From Aquitalea pelogenes (lineage in GTDB: Bacteria; Pseudomonadota; Gammaproteobacteria; Burkholderiales; Chromobacteriaceae), in assembly GCF_001515305.1 (NCBI RefSeq), contig NZ_LNQV01000014.1, positions 1 to 64,000 on the forward strand: a stretch of 64,000 nucleotides of DNA. The letters run 5' to 3'. A program made the position numbers and the translations under genes. Shown piece by piece: positions 54,383-64,000 of the stretch (its first letter is position 1; each line of letters starts with the position of its first letter). The notes under the pieces were generated by a model that saw only the letters and a program-made list of their open reading frames with translations, was not told the DNA's origin and did not search any database.

Positions 54383-54464
54383 TTTGCTTCGTCCTGCGGC
54401 CTCGCAGAAACCGCCACCACCGGGCTTGCGCCCTTACGCGCCTGTCGGCGCTTGTCCTGCGTGA
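54383..54464. repeat. Possible dispersed intergenic repeat inserted between ftsW and murG
   Basis: 82 bases of low coding quality between the real ftsW stop and the vestigial tail. It contains the word GTCCTGCG twice (54392-54399, 54454-54461) and the inverted repeat GCGCC-TGTC-GGCGC (54438-54451), the look of short interspersed repeats common in high-GC proteobacteria. Recognition is by appearance only. Confidence 0.4.
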
Positions 54465-55622
54465 CTACACTTTGTAGCCACGCATGATGCGGCGGTTTTC
54501 ATAATCAACCCGCAGCAGCACGGCCATGGCGATGAGGTTCATCAGCATGGCCGAACCACCAAACGACATCAGCGGCAGGGTCAGGCCCTTGGTGGGCAAC
54601 AGGCCCATGTTCACGCCGATGTTGAAAAACACCTGAATACCCAGCCAGATGCCCATGCCCTGCGCCACCAGCGCCTGGAAGAACCGTTCCAGCTTTTTCG
54701 ATTCCACGCCGATGTGAAACGCACGTCGCACCACCCAGGCATACAGGCCGATCACCACGCAGATGCCGACAAAGCCGAATTCTTCCGAAATCACCGCCAT
54801 GATGAAGTCGGTATGGGCCTCGGGCAGGTAAAACAGCTTTTCAATACTGGAGCCCAATCCCACGCCATACCACTCACCCCGGCCAATGGCGATCAGCGAG
54901 TGCGACAGCTGGTAGCCCTTGCCATACGGGTCGTCCCACGGGTCCATGAAACCCAGTACCCGCTTGAGCCGGTATGGCGAGGAAATGATCAGCAGCACGA
55001 TGGCCACCGCCGCCATCACCGCGAGGCCCGAGAAAATGCGCATATTGATGCCGCCGAGGAACAGCACGCCCATGGCAATGGACATCACCACCATCAGGGC
55101 ACCGAAGTCCGGCTCGCGCAGCAACAGGAAGGCCACCATCACCATGGCGGCAAACATCGGCGCAAAGCCTTCTTTCAGGCTGTGCAGCTTGTGGGTTTTG
55201 CGCACGGTGTAATCGGCGGCGTAAATCACCGTGGCGAACTTCATGATTTCCGACGGCTGCAGGTTGAGCACGAACAGGTTGATCCAGCGGCGCGAACCGT
55301 TCACCACCCGGCCGATACCGGGAATCAGCACCAGCACCAGCAGCACGATGCCCAGCAGGAACAACTTGCCGGCGTATTTCTGCCAGATGCGGGTAGGTAC
55401 CTGGAACATCACGTAGGATGCGGAAAGGCCGATCACCATGAAAATGATGTGGCGGATCAGGTAGAAATAACGGTTCTGCGTGGCAACATCGGCCTCGGCA
55501 TAGGCAATCGACGCCGAATACACCATCACCAGGCTGATGGACAGCAGCAGGGCCAGGGCCCAGGCCAATGCCTCGTCAAACGGTTTGATGGCGGTGTAGC
55601 GGCGCGCCGAGTGCACGATCAT
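54465..55622 (-). CDS. ftsW: Peptidoglycan polymerase FtsW (SEDS family)
   Basis: Septal glycan polymerase working with FtsI. 385 residues, ten predicted helices. '[21 protein letters not shown]' (first helix), '[26 protein letters not shown]' (SEDS loop with conserved W-I-x-L and Q-P-S-E), '[25 protein letters not shown]', '[20 protein letters not shown]' (periplasmic loop with catalytic Asp region) and '[21 protein letters not shown]'. Overlaps the murD end by four bases. Confidence 0.97.
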   Translation of the reverse strand: MIVHSARRYTAIKPFDEALAWALALLLSISLVMVYSASIAYAEADVATQNRYFYLIRHIIFMVIGLSASYVMFQVPTRIWQKYAGKLFLLGIVLLVLVLIPGIGRVVNGSRRWINLFVLNLQPSEIMKFATVIYAADYTVRKTHKLHSLKEGFAPMFAAMVMVAFLLLREPDFGALMVVMSIAMGVLFLGGINMRIFSGLAVMAAVAIVLLIISSPYRLKRVLGFMDPWDDPYGKGYQLSHSLIAIGRGEWYGVGLGSSIEKLFYLPEAHTDFIMAVISEEFGFVGICVVIGLYAWVVRRAFHIGVESKKLERFFQALVAQGMGIWLGIQVFFNIGVNMGLLPTKGLTLPLMSFGGSAMLMNLIAMAVLLRVDYENRRIMRGYKV

Positions 55623-56995
55623 GGCTGCCCCTTTCCGGTTGCGGCCTTGATCTGAGCCACGGTGTCGATAAACACCTGGGCGCGATGGGCGTAGTTGCGG
55701 AACATGTCCAGGCTGGCGCAGGCGGGCGACAGCAGCACCACATCACCCGGCTGAGCCAGTTCAGCTGCGGCGCGGGTGGCTTCTTCCAGCGTGGCGTAGT
55801 CGTGCAGCGCAACGCCGCTGTCGGCCAGTGCGGCACGGATGCGGCCGGCATCGCGGCCAATCAGCAATACGGCGCGGGCAATGCGCTGGCAAGCCGGTGC
55901 CAGCGGGCTGAAATCCTGGCCCTTGCCATCGCCACCGGCTATCAGCACCACCTTGCGGGTCATGCCATTGAGGGCGGCCTCGGTAGCGCCGACATTGGTG
56001 CCTTTGGAATCGTCAATCCAGGCGATGCCGTCAAATTCGTCCACCAGCTCCACGCGGTGGGCCAGGCCCTCAAAGCTTTGCAAGCCTTGCAGCAGGGCAG
56101 TGCGGTCCAGTCCGATGCTGTCGCACAAGGCCAGCGCGGCCAGGGCGTTGGCGGCATTGTGCAGGCCTTGCAGTTGCAGGCTGGCTTGCGGCAGTACGGC
56201 CTCGCCCTGTGCGCTAAGCCAGTATTGACCGTCCTGCTGGATCAGGCTGTATTCCACCGGCTGCTTGAGCGAGAACCACTTGACCACATGGCCGGGGCGC
56301 ACCATGGCCGGGGCCAGGATGTCGTCGCGGTTCAGCACCTGCACACCCTGGCCGTTAAACACGGCCGTCTTGGCGTGGGCGTAGTCCAGCAGGTCGTTGT
56401 AGCGGTCCAGATGGTCTTCGGAAATATTCAGCACCGTGGCGGCATCGGCCGCGAGGCTGTACGTGGTTTCCAGCTGGAAGCTGGACAGCTCCAGCACCCA
56501 CACGTCCGGCTGCTTGCCGGACTGTTCGCGTTCCAGCAGGGCTTCCAGTACCGCCAGGCCGATATTGCCGGCCACGATGGTATCCAGCCCGGCCTGCTGG
56601 CACAGATGGCCGACCAGACTGGTGACGGTGGTCTTGCCATTGGAACCGGTAATGGCAATCACCTTGCTGCCATTACCCTTGATGGCGCGGGCCAGCAATT
56701 CCACATCGCCCACCACTTCGCCACCGGCGCGACGGAAAGCATCCACCGCCGGGTTTTTCAGCGGCACGCCGGGGCTGAGCACCAGCATGTCGACACCGGC
56801 AAAGGTGCTGGCATCGAATGCGCCGGCGCGCAGTTCGGCGTCCGGCACATGGCGCTGCAGTTCGGCCACGCGCTCGGGCGCGGGCTTGCTGTCGGCCACC
56901 ACCACGCGTGCGCCGTGGGCAGCCAGATAGCGCGCGGCAGCCAGCCCCGAGCCTCCCAGCCCCACTACCGCGATGTGTCGATCAGCAAAGTTCAT
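55619..56995 (-). CDS. murD: UDP-N-acetylmuramoyl-L-alanine-D-glutamate ligase MurD
   Basis: Adds D-glutamate to UDP-MurNAc-L-Ala. 458 residues. '[28 protein letters not shown]' (nucleotide-sugar domain), ATP loop '[20 protein letters not shown]' (about 113-132), 'SSFQLETT', '[10 protein letters not shown]', and '[18 protein letters not shown]'. 12 bases after mraY; ATGA overlap with ftsW. Confidence 0.97.
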   Translation of the reverse strand: MNFADRHIAVVGLGGSGLAAARYLAAHGARVVVADSKPAPERVAELQRHVPDAELRAGAFDASTFAGVDMLVLSPGVPLKNPAVDAFRRAGGEVVGDVELLARAIKGNGSKVIAITGSNGKTTVTSLVGHLCQQAGLDTIVAGNIGLAVLEALLEREQSGKQPDVWVLELSSFQLETTYSLAADAATVLNISEDHLDRYNDLLDYAHAKTAVFNGQGVQVLNRDDILAPAMVRPGHVVKWFSLKQPVEYSLIQQDGQYWLSAQGEAVLPQASLQLQGLHNAANALAALALCDSIGLDRTALLQGLQSFEGLAHRVELVDEFDGIAWIDDSKGTNVGATEAALNGMTRKVVLIAGGDGKGQDFSPLAPACQRIARAVLLIGRDAGRIRAALADSGVALHDYATLEEATRAAAELAQPGDVVLLSPACASLDMFRNYAHRAQVFIDTVAQIKAATGKGQP

Positions 56996-57007
56996 GAGCC
57001 CTTGTCC

Positions 57008-58093
57008 TTAACGCAATTTCAGTGAAGCCAGGCCAGCGAGCACCAGCATCATGGTGACAATCCAGAAGCGCACCACCACCTGGGTTTCCTTCCAGCCCTT
57101 CAATTCGTAGTGGTGATGCAGCGGTGCCATGCGGAACACGCGTTTGCCGGTAAGCTTGAACGAAGCCACCTGGATCATCACCGACAGTGCTTCCATCACG
57201 AACAGACCGCCCATGATGAACAGCACGATTTCCTGACGCACGATCACCGCCACGGTGCCCAGTGCCGCGCCCAGCGCCAGTGCGCCGACATCGCCCATGA
57301 ACACCTGTGCCGGATAGGCGTTGAACCACAAGAAGCCCAGGCAAGCCCCGCAGATGGCGGCACAGAACACCACGACCTCATGTGCACCGGGAATGAAGGG
57401 CAGGCCCAGATATTTGGAAAACACCACGTGGCCAGCCACGTAAGCGAAGATGGACAGGCCGGAGGCCACCATCACCACCGGCAGCGCCGCCAGGCCGTCC
57501 AGGCCATCCGTCAGGTTGACCGCATTGGAGGTGCCGACAATCACCAGATAGGTCAGCACGCAGAAGCCGACCACGCCCAGCGGGTAAGCCACGGTCTTGA
57601 AGAAGGGCACGATGAACTCCGTGGAGGCCGGCAGCTTGGCGGTGGCAATCAGGAAAATACCCGCCGCAATGGCGATGGTGGATTGCCATACCATCTTGAA
57701 TTTGGCCGACACGCCTTTCGGGTCCTTGTACACCACCTTGCGCCAGTCATCGTAAAAGCCCAGCGCACCGGTACCCAGCATCACACCCAGCAGCAGCCAG
57801 ACATATTTGTTGGACAGGTCCGCCCACAACAGGGTGGTGATGGTGATGGACAGCATGATCAGCGAACCGCCCATGGTCGGCGTACCGGCCTTGACCAGAT
57901 GGCTTTGCGGACCGTCGTTGCGCACGGCCTGGCCGACTTTCAGCTCGGTCAGTTTGCGGATGACCCACGGCCCCATCATCAGCGAGATGGTCAGCGAGGT
58001 GAGCGCAGCCATCACCGCACGCAGGGTGACGTAGTAGACAACGTTGAAAGTCCGGATATGAGAACCCAGCAGATCGGCTAGCCAGAGCAGCAC
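57008..58093 (-). CDS. mraY: Phospho-N-acetylmuramoyl-pentapeptide transferase MraY
   Basis: Forms lipid I from UDP-MurNAc-pentapeptide and undecaprenyl phosphate. 361 residues, ten helices. '[20 protein letters not shown]' , 'GFYDDWRKV' (D-D Mg site), '[10 protein letters not shown]' and '[20 protein letters not shown]' and '[24 protein letters not shown]' (HHH motif) are all present. One base separates its start from the murF stop. Confidence 0.98.
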   Translation of the reverse strand: MLLWLADLLGSHIRTFNVVYYVTLRAVMAALTSLTISLMMGPWVIRKLTELKVGQAVRNDGPQSHLVKAGTPTMGGSLIMLSITITTLLWADLSNKYVWLLLGVMLGTGALGFYDDWRKVVYKDPKGVSAKFKMVWQSTIAIAAGIFLIATAKLPASTEFIVPFFKTVAYPLGVVGFCVLTYLVIVGTSNAVNLTDGLDGLAALPVVMVASGLSIFAYVAGHVVFSKYLGLPFIPGAHEVVVFCAAICGACLGFLWFNAYPAQVFMGDVGALALGAALGTVAVIVRQEIVLFIMGGLFVMEALSVMIQVASFKLTGKRVFRMAPLHHHYELKGWKETQVVVRFWIVTMMLVLAGLASLKLR

Positions 58094-58094
58094 C

Positions 58095-59471
58095 TTACAC
58101 TCCCTCTTCTTGTTGTTTTGCGGTCGTCAGGTGTTCCACCACCCGTTCCATACGCATGAAGCGCGAGCCTTTCACCAGCACGGAAGCTCCCGCTTGCAAA
58201 TTGGCGTCCAGCCAGCTGGCCAACGCCGTGAAATCATCAAAACTGTGTGCGCCGTCGCCAAAGGCGGCGGCAGCGTGATGGCTGAGTTCGCCCAGCGTCA
58301 CCAGCTGTGCAATGCCGCGCAGGCGGGCGTGCTCACCCACCTCGGCATGCATTTGCGCTGCAGTCTCGCCCAGCTCGCCGATATCACCCATGACAAAGCA
58401 GTGCGGTGCGGGCAAACCGGCCAGCACGTCGATACCGGCTTTCATCGAATCCGGATTGGCGTTGTAGCTGTCGTCAATCACCACGCCGCCGTGACGGCCG
58501 GTTTTCTGTTGCAGACGGCCCTTGGCATTACCGAACACCGCCAGACCGGCAGCAATGGCCGCCAGCGGCACGTCCAGCGCCAGGGCCATGGCCGCTGCGG
58601 CCAGCGCATTGCGCACATTGTGTTCGCCCGGTGCCGGCAGGCTGATGGCCTGCTCGCCTTGCGGGCTGCACAGGGTAAAGCGGCTGCCCAGTGCCTGCAG
58701 GCTGATGTCACGCGCGCTGATGTCCGCCTGCTGCTGCAGGCCGAAGCTGCAGATGCGGTGCGTACCGGCGGCAGCACGGAACAGCGCAATATTGGCGTCA
58801 TCGGCATTGACGATGGCCACGCCGTCCGCTGGCAGGCCGGAGAAGATTTCCGCCTTGGCACGGGCGATGTCGGCGGTATCGGCAAAATGGCCGATGTGGG
58901 CACGCATGGCATTGTTGACCAGTGCCACTTGCGGACGGGCCAGGCTGCTCAGATAAGTCAGCTCGCCGTGGTGGTTCATGCCCATTTCCAGCACCGCATA
59001 GCGGTGGGCGGCAGTCAGCCCCAGCAAGGTCAGCGGCAGGCCGATGTCGTTGTTGAAGTTGCCGGCGGTAGCGTGCACCGCCTGCTCTCCGGCATGGGCC
59101 TTGAGAATGGCGCTGAGCATTTCCTTGACCGTGGTCTTGCCATTGGAGCCGGTAATGCCCACGCGCAGTGCCGGCAGGGCGGCGGCCCAGCCGGCAGCCA
59201 GACGACCCAGCGCCAGCCGGGTGTCGTCCACCTTGATCAGGCTGGCGTTGTCGAGCGCAAAGTCCTCTGCCACCAGCGCAGCGACGGCTCCGCGCGCCAG
59301 TACATCGGCCACAAAGTCATGTGCATCAAAACGCTCGCCCTTGAGCGCGACAAACAAATCGCCCGGCTGTACGGCACGGCTGTCGGTCACCACGCGGCTC
59401 AAACGGGCTTGCCCGTCTGCGCCCGACAGGGTGCCAACTGCCCAGTGCGCGGCCTGCTGCAAGGTCATCAT
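58095..59471 (-). CDS. murF: UDP-N-acetylmuramoyl-tripeptide-D-alanyl-D-alanine ligase MurF
   Basis: Adds D-Ala-D-Ala to the tripeptide precursor. 458 residues. '[28 protein letters not shown]' (substrate domain), ATP loop '[20 protein letters not shown]', '[15 protein letters not shown]', '[12 protein letters not shown]', and '[20 protein letters not shown]'. The start ATG 59471 overlaps the murE stop (ATGA); the next codon is also ATG, so 59468 is an alternative. Confidence 0.97.
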   Translation of the reverse strand: MMTLQQAAHWAVGTLSGADGQARLSRVVTDSRAVQPGDLFVALKGERFDAHDFVADVLARGAVAALVAEDFALDNASLIKVDDTRLALGRLAAGWAAALPALRVGITGSNGKTTVKEMLSAILKAHAGEQAVHATAGNFNNDIGLPLTLLGLTAAHRYAVLEMGMNHHGELTYLSSLARPQVALVNNAMRAHIGHFADTADIARAKAEIFSGLPADGVAIVNADDANIALFRAAAGTHRICSFGLQQQADISARDISLQALGSRFTLCSPQGEQAISLPAPGEHNVRNALAAAAMALALDVPLAAIAAGLAVFGNAKGRLQQKTGRHGGVVIDDSYNANPDSMKAGIDVLAGLPAPHCFVMGDIGELGETAAQMHAEVGEHARLRGIAQLVTLGELSHHAAAAFGDGAHSFDDFTALASWLDANLQAGASVLVKGSRFMRMERVVEHLTTAKQQEEGV

Positions 59472-60946
59472 GCCTTGTCTCCCCAGGCCGTCAGCGCTTC
59501 TTCGGCAATGCGGAAATCGGAGAACGGGTGTTTCACACCGCCGATATCCTGGTATTCCTCGTGACCCTTGCCGGCAATCAGCACGATATCGCCCGCCTGC
59601 GCCTGACTCACCGCCCAATGAATGGCGGCGGCACGGTCGGCTTCAACATGACCGGGATGGCTCATGCCGGCCAGAATGTGGTCGATGATGGTTTGCGGGT
59701 TTTCGGTACGCGGATTGTCGCTGGTCACCACCGCCACATCGGCGATGCGCTCGGCGATTTCGCCCATCATCGGGCGCTTGCCCGGATCGCGGTCGCCACC
59801 GCAACCGAACACGCAATACAGCTTGCTGCCTGCGGGGCGGATATCGGCCAGCGTGGCCAGTGCCTTTTCCAGCGCATCCGGGGTATGAGCGTAATCAATC
59901 ACCACCAGTGGTTCGTGACTGCCGCCAATGCTCTGCATGCGGCCACGCGCCGGCTGGATGCGTGCCATCACGGCGGCAGCGTCCGCCAGGCTGATGCCGT
60001 TGACACACAGGGTGGCGAGACAGGCCAGCAGGTTGCTGGCATTGAACCGGCCTACCAGACCGGTTCGCACCTCTACCTCGCCCCATGGCGTGGTGACCCG
60101 CAGTTGCAGACCATCCAGATTTGCCGTCAGGCTGAGCGGGCGCACATCGCCCTGGGTCAGGCCGTAGCTGACTACCCGGGTCTGGCTGGCATCGATGTCC
60201 TGCACCAGCTGGCGGCCAAACGGGTCGTCCACATTGATGACCGCATGCTTGAGGCCTTCCCAGTGGAACAGCTTGGCCTTGGCCGCGCCGTAGGCTTCCA
60301 TGCTGCCGTGGTAGTCCAGATGATCGCGGGTCAGATTGGTGAATACCGCAGTGGCAAAACTCACACCGTTCACCCGTGCCTGGTCCAGGCCATGGCTGGA
60401 TACTTCCATGGTCACCACATGCGCGCCCTGACGACGGTATTCGGCCAGTTTTTGCTGCACGGTGACCGGGTCCGGTGTGGTGTGTGTGGTTTGGGTCAGT
60501 TCGCCATAAAAACCGTTACCCACGGTGCCGATCAAGGCGGCTTTCTGGCCCAGCAAGGAAAACGCCTGCGCCAGCCAGTGGGAGATGGAAGTCTTGCCAT
60601 TGGTGCCGGTAATGCCGATCACCGTCATCGCCTGGCTGGGCTGGCCATAAACATGTGCGGCCACCATGCCGGCCCGCTCGCGCAGAGCGGGGACAGGCAG
60701 GTTGGGGATTTGCCAGTCCGGATTCCAGCTGAATCCGTCGGCGGCATCCCACAGTACGGCAGCCGCACCTTTTTCCAGCGCGGCAGGGATGAAGTCGCGG
60801 CCATCGGTGTATTCACCGCGGCAGGCCAGGAAGACATCGCCGGGCAATACACGGCGGCTGTCCGCTTCTACCCGTTTGATGGGGAAGCCCAGCTGGTTCA
60901 GTTCTGCCGGATCCCAGTCCGGCAAGCTTGTCAGGCGACTTTTCAT
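59468..60946 (-). CDS. murE: UDP-MurNAc-L-Ala-D-Glu:meso-diaminopimelate ligase MurE
   Basis: Adds the third residue of the stem peptide. 492 residues. 'VEADSRRVLPGDVFLACRGEYTDGRDFI', ATP loop 'VIGITGTNGKTSISHWLAQAF', 'METSSHGL'-type 'MEVSSHGLDQ', 'DYAHTPDALEKAL', and the D-N-P-R motif ('TSDNPRTENP') that marks meso-diaminopimelate specificity. Start ATG 60946; a TTG at 60961 overlapping the ftsI stop is possible. Neither has a strong ribosome site. Confidence 0.97.
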   Translation of the reverse strand: MKSRLTSLPDWDPAELNQLGFPIKRVEADSRRVLPGDVFLACRGEYTDGRDFIPAALEKGAAAVLWDAADGFSWNPDWQIPNLPVPALRERAGMVAAHVYGQPSQAMTVIGITGTNGKTSISHWLAQAFSLLGQKAALIGTVGNGFYGELTQTTHTTPDPVTVQQKLAEYRRQGAHVVTMEVSSHGLDQARVNGVSFATAVFTNLTRDHLDYHGSMEAYGAAKAKLFHWEGLKHAVINVDDPFGRQLVQDIDASQTRVVSYGLTQGDVRPLSLTANLDGLQLRVTTPWGEVEVRTGLVGRFNASNLLACLATLCVNGISLADAAAVMARIQPARGRMQSIGGSHEPLVVIDYAHTPDALEKALATLADIRPAGSKLYCVFGCGGDRDPGKRPMMGEIAERIADVAVVTSDNPRTENPQTIIDHILAGMSHPGHVEADRAAAIHWAVSQAQAGDIVLIAGKGHEEYQDIGGVKHPFSDFRIAEEALTAWGDKA

Positions 60947-60957
60947 GTTCTGTTTCT

Positions 60958-62709
60958 TCAAAAATCCGCAGGGACCGGAGTGGAATCCGGCAGCAAGCTG
61001 TTATTGGACGGCTCGTCCGGCTGCACATTCAGCACGCGCAGCGCGCCGCCAGCCACCTGGGAAAACACCGGCGCGGAAATGGCACCGCCGTAGTATTTGC
61101 CGGCCGTGGGTTCATCAATCATCACGGCCACGATCAGTTTGGGGTTCTTGCCCGGGGCAAAGCCGATGAACAGTGCGCGGTGCTTGTTGGCCACATAAGT
61201 GCGGCCTTCCAGCTTGCGCGCGGTACCGCTCTTGCCGCCGATGCTGTAACCGATGATGCGGCCGCCAACGGCACCGCCACCCGGTTCGCTGTTGGCGACC
61301 AGCAGGTCATGCATTTCGTGGGCGGTTTTTTCGCCCAGCACCCGCTTGCCCGGCATCGGGTTGTTGGTCTTGTACAGCGAGATGGGCAGCATCACGCCAT
61401 CATTGGTAAAGATGGTGTAGGCCCGCGCCATCTGGATCAGGCTGACCGACACGCCATAGCCAAAGGACATGGTGGCCTGTTCGATGGGCCGCCAGTTCTT
61501 CCAGTCGCGCAGGCGTCCGGCTGCTTCACCAGGAAAGCCGGTATTGGGTGCGCGGCCAAAGCCCAGCGAGTCGTAGTAGGTCCAGAAATCCTGCGGGCTG
61601 CTCAACAGCGCCAGCTTGCTGGTACCGACGTTGGACGACTTCTGGATGATGCCCAGGATGTTCAGGCTGGGTTGTGGCGACACATCACGGATGGTGGCCG
61701 GGCCAATCATGTAGGTGTGGGTATCCAGCACCGAGTTGACTGTGGTCTTGCCGTGTTCCAGCGCCAGCGAGATCGACAGCGGCTTCATGGTGGAACCCGG
61801 CTCGAACAGGTCGATCACCGCGCGGTTGCGCAGCATTTCCGGCGTGGTGCCAACCCGGTTGTTGGGGTTGAACGAAGGGTAATTGGCCAATGCCAGCAGC
61901 TCGCCGGACTTGGCATCCAGCACCACCACACTGCCGGCCTTGGCCTTGTTTTCTTCCACAGCCGCCTTGATTTCGCGGTAAGCCAGATACTGGATGCGGT
62001 GATCCACCGCCAGGGCCAGGGTCTGCCCGTCCTTGGGCGGTTCAATGGCGGCGACATCTTCAATGATGTGGCCACGGCGATCCTTGATCACCACGCGGCG
62101 GCCATCCTTGCCAGCCAGCATTTTTTCGCGTGCCAGCTCTACCCCTTCCTGGCCTTTGCCATCCACCCCGGTGAAACCGATGATGTGGGAGATGATTTCG
62201 CCAGCCGGGTAAAAACGGCGGTATTCCTGTTGTTTGGCAATGCCGGGAATGCCCAGCGCCATCACCTTGTCAGCCAGCTCCGGGCTGATCTGGCGCTTGA
62301 TGTAGACGAATTCCTTCTTGCGGTCAGACAGCTTGGTAGCCAGCTCTTCCGGGCTGATGTCCAAAAGGCTGCCCAGCTCGCGCAACTTTGCCGGGGGGAT
62401 GGGTTCCATGTCGGCCGGGCTGGCCCAGATGGTTTGCACCGGCGAGCTGATGGCCAAGGGTTCGCCATTGCGGTCGGTAATCACCCCGCGGTTGGCTTCC
62501 AGCGTCATCGCGCGGCGGAAACGGGCCTCACCCTGGCCTTGCAGGAAGTCCTGCTGCACCACTTGCAGGTAAATGGCGCGGCCGATCAGCGCCAGAAACA
62601 GCATGCCAAGCATCAGCAAGACAAAACGCACACGCCCTGCCGTCATTTTCAGGGCAGGGCTGGCATCCGCAATGCGTTCACGCTGGTGGGCCGAGTAGCT
62701 GGTGCGCAT
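60958..62709 (-). CDS. ftsI: Septal peptidoglycan transpeptidase FtsI (PBP3)
   Basis: Class B penicillin-binding protein cross-linking septal murein, partner of FtsW. 583 residues. N-terminal helix about 27-45, pedestal domain ('RGVITDRNGEPLAISSPVQTIWA'), then catalytic motifs S306-T-M-K309 ('GSTMKPLSISLALEHGK'), S358-S-N360 and K493-S-G ('GGKSGTARKLEG'). The C-terminus beyond KSG includes 'LFIGFAPGKNPKLIVAVMIDEP'. Start shares its first base with the ftsL stop. Confidence 0.97.
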   Translation of the reverse strand: MRTSYSAHQRERIADASPALKMTAGRVRFVLLMLGMLFLALIGRAIYLQVVQQDFLQGQGEARFRRAMTLEANRGVITDRNGEPLAISSPVQTIWASPADMEPIPPAKLRELGSLLDISPEELATKLSDRKKEFVYIKRQISPELADKVMALGIPGIAKQQEYRRFYPAGEIISHIIGFTGVDGKGQEGVELAREKMLAGKDGRRVVIKDRRGHIIEDVAAIEPPKDGQTLALAVDHRIQYLAYREIKAAVEENKAKAGSVVVLDAKSGELLALANYPSFNPNNRVGTTPEMLRNRAVIDLFEPGSTMKPLSISLALEHGKTTVNSVLDTHTYMIGPATIRDVSPQPSLNILGIIQKSSNVGTSKLALLSSPQDFWTYYDSLGFGRAPNTGFPGEAAGRLRDWKNWRPIEQATMSFGYGVSVSLIQMARAYTIFTNDGVMLPISLYKTNNPMPGKRVLGEKTAHEMHDLLVANSEPGGGAVGGRIIGYSIGGKSGTARKLEGRTYVANKHRALFIGFAPGKNPKLIVAVMIDEPTAGKYYGGAISAPVFSQVAGGALRVLNVQPDEPSNNSLLPDSTPVPADF

Positions 62710-62981
62710 CAGGCTCCTCCCCGCGGGGTAATGACCTGGATCTGGCGCGGGTCGGGCGTGTGCATGCCCAGACGGGTGCTGGCGGCTTTTTCAATCACCG
62801 CATGGGCACCCCAGGTACTTTGCTCCAGTTGCAACTGGCCATACTCCACTTCCAGCTGCTGGGCGGATTTCTGCTCTTTCTGCAGGTCGCTGTACAGCCT
62901 GCGCGACACGTGCTGGGACGTGACCACCGACCAGGCGGACACCACCACAAGAGTCAGGAGAATCGCGCACAGACGGTTCAT
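62709..62981 (-). CDS. ftsL: Cell division protein FtsL
   Basis: 90-residue bitopic divisome protein that forms a coiled coil with FtsB. N-terminal transmembrane helix about 3-21 ('[17 protein letters not shown]'), then the coiled-coil '[29 protein letters not shown]' and the typical end '[26 protein letters not shown]'. Overlaps the rsmH end by four bases. Confidence 0.95.
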   Translation of the reverse strand: MNRLCAILLTLVVVSAWSVVTSQHVSRRLYSDLQKEQKSAQQLEVEYGQLQLEQSTWGAHAVIEKAASTRLGMHTPDPRQIQVITPRGGA

Positions 62982-63940
62982 GCATCCCCCTCACGCCACG
63001 GCGCAGCCGTGCGTTGGGCAACACGCATGATGGCACTGCGCGAACGGGGGTTTTCACGGATCTCTTCTTCGTTGGCGCGCACGGCCTTGCCTACGCTGTT
63101 GAGTGGGGGCTGGGCCATGTCTTCGGCCCGCACCATCACCCAGCTGGGCAGCTTTTCCACACTGCTGGCATCGCGCAGGTATTGCTTGACGATGCGGTCT
63201 TCCAGCGAGTGGAAGCTGATGATGGCCAGACGGCCGTCTTCAGCCAGATGGCGCGCCGCCTGCGGCAGGACGGCCTTGAGCTCGTCCAGCTCGCGGTTCA
63301 CAAAGATCCGGATCGCCTGGAAGGTACGCGTGGCTGGGTCCTGACCCGGTTCCCGAGTACGGACGTTTTTCCCAACGAGCAAGGCGAGCTCACGCGTGGT
63401 CTGGATGGGAGCGAGCTCCCGTTGCGCAACAATGGCTGCTGCGATCTTGCGAGCAAACCGCTCTTCACCATAAGTCTTGATGACCTCTTTGATTTCGTCT
63501 TCTTCCGCACTGGCCAGCCACTGGGCGGCGGTAATGCCGCGGGTGGTGTCCATGCGCATGTCCAGCGGCGCGTCGAAACGGAAACTGAATCCGCGACGGC
63601 CATCGTCGATCTGTGGCGAGGACACGCCCAGATCCATCAATACACCATTCACCGTGGCCACACCCAGGCGGGCCAGTTCCTGACCCAGGGTCTCGAAACC
63701 GTTGTGGACAATGGTGAAACGGCTGTCTTCTGCCGCCAGCCGTTCGGCTTCGGCGATGGCTTCCGGATCCTTGTCAAAGGCAATCAGCCGGCCTTCGGGG
63801 CCCAGCCGTGACAGGATCAAGCGGCTATGACCACCTCGGCCAAAGGTGCAGTCGACGTACACGCCATCAGGTTTGATGGCGAGTGCTTCGACAGCCTCGG
63901 CAAGCAGCACCGTGCGATGCACGAACGGGGTGGGGTTCAC
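62978..63940 (-). CDS. rsmH: 16S rRNA (cytosine1402-N4)-methyltransferase RsmH (MraW)
   Basis: SAM-dependent methyltransferase modifying C1402 in the ribosomal P site. 320 residues. '[36 protein letters not shown]' includes the SAM motif; '[33 protein letters not shown]' and '[18 protein letters not shown]' are family signatures. It starts with GTG 63940, which overlaps the mraZ stop (GTGA). Confidence 0.97.
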   Translation of the reverse strand: MNPTPFVHRTVLLAEAVEALAIKPDGVYVDCTFGRGGHSRLILSRLGPEGRLIAFDKDPEAIAEAERLAAEDSRFTIVHNGFETLGQELARLGVATVNGVLMDLGVSSPQIDDGRRGFSFRFDAPLDMRMDTTRGITAAQWLASAEEDEIKEVIKTYGEERFARKIAAAIVAQRELAPIQTTRELALLVGKNVRTREPGQDPATRTFQAIRIFVNRELDELKAVLPQAARHLAEDGRLAIISFHSLEDRIVKQYLRDASSVEKLPSWVMVRAEDMAQPPLNSVGKAVRANEEEIRENPRSRSAIMRVAQRTAAPWREGDA

Positions 63941-64000
63941 AGCGTAAAGTCTCCAAGATGTTGTGCCAGGTCGGCTTGGTCTATTGCCAGGGCGTCATTG
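63937..64000 (-). CDS. mraZ: 3' end of mraZ (partial, cut by window edge)
   Basis: The last 20 codons before the rsmH start, ending '[11 protein letters not shown]' and a TGA that overlaps GTG 63940. Position directly upstream of rsmH, the four-base overlap, and the L-x-D-(F/L)-(T/S)-L ending fit the AbrB-like transcription factor MraZ, regulator of dcw clusters. Identification depends mainly on context. Confidence 0.7.
   Translation of the reverse strand, partial: NDALAIDQADLAQHLGDFTL

Noticed and set aside
60928-63030. A 700-codon open frame antisense to ftsI and ftsL
   Set aside because: Same shadow effect; it spans several verified genes on the opposite strand and has no recognisable domain or ribosome site.
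1-64000. tRNA or rRNA genes, CRISPR arrays, insertion sequences, prophage or integrase genes
   Set aside because: Looked for typical cloverleaf ends, regularly spaced direct repeats and transposase or integrase motifs; none was seen.

Overview
The window looks like a chromosomal segment of a high-GC betaproteobacterium of the order Neisseriales, most likely family Chromobacteriaceae (Chromobacterium, Aquitalea or Vogesella type). This rests on the style and order of the division/cell-wall cluster, a CNP1-family ('cryptic neisserial protein') gene, and paired methyl-accepting chemotaxis proteins. The assignment is inferred from recalled families, not from a database search.

Layout. 1-5.1 kb: 3' end of a PiT phosphate transporter, then a complete sulfate ABC importer on the minus strand (sbp-cysT-cysW-cysA). 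5.4-13.1 kb: a DUF3422 membrane protein, a chemoreceptor, propionyl-CoA synthetase (prpE), and a three-gene phosphatase/kinase/acceptor switch of the SiaA-SiaB-SiaC type without a diguanylate cyclase beside it. 13.2-24.7 kb: proA, small membrane and secreted proteins, an intergenic cluster of DnaA boxes, a broken hydrolase gene, a DUF2252 protein, a second chemoreceptor, a PuuA-type glutamine synthetase, a frameshifted gamma-glutamyltransferase and a universal stress protein. 24.8-35.2 kb: housekeeping and accessory single genes (tlyA, yceH-like, cupin, GNAT, GST-like, prolyl oligopeptidase, a small pilin-like protein in an AT-rich patch, a secreted hydrolase, ltaE, a zinc-ribbon protein, tcdA, an M48 protease). 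35.3-41.0 kb: an oligopeptide ABC importer (oppABCDF). 41.5-46.4 kb: pyrC-tusA, an NRDE/TANGO2 protein with a CNP1 protein, an EamA exporter, an LprI-like protein and moaC. 46.4-64.0 kb: an almost complete dcw cluster on the minus strand, mraZ-rsmH-ftsL-ftsI-murE-murF-mraY-murD-ftsW-murG-murC-ddl-ftsQ-ftsA-ftsZ, followed by lpxC and a 59-residue membrane protein gene.

The dcw genes overlap or lie within tens of bases of each other and together make lipid-linked peptidoglycan precursor and the divisome. The transport operons (cys, opp) supply sulfate and peptides.

Two cautions. First, five genes (the hydrolase at 15.8 kb, ggt, the pilin-like gene, pyrC, ftsQ) carry frame breaks, each of which can be repaired by adding one base to a short homopolymer run. 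Two of these genes are normally essential, so base-calling errors are more likely than real mutations. Second, the PiT and mraZ genes are cut by the window edges. The most interesting non-standard signals are the DnaA-box cluster at 15.56-15.76 kb, the SiaABC-like module with a soluble CBS-like phosphatase, and a vestigial second copy of the ftsW 3' end in front of murG.
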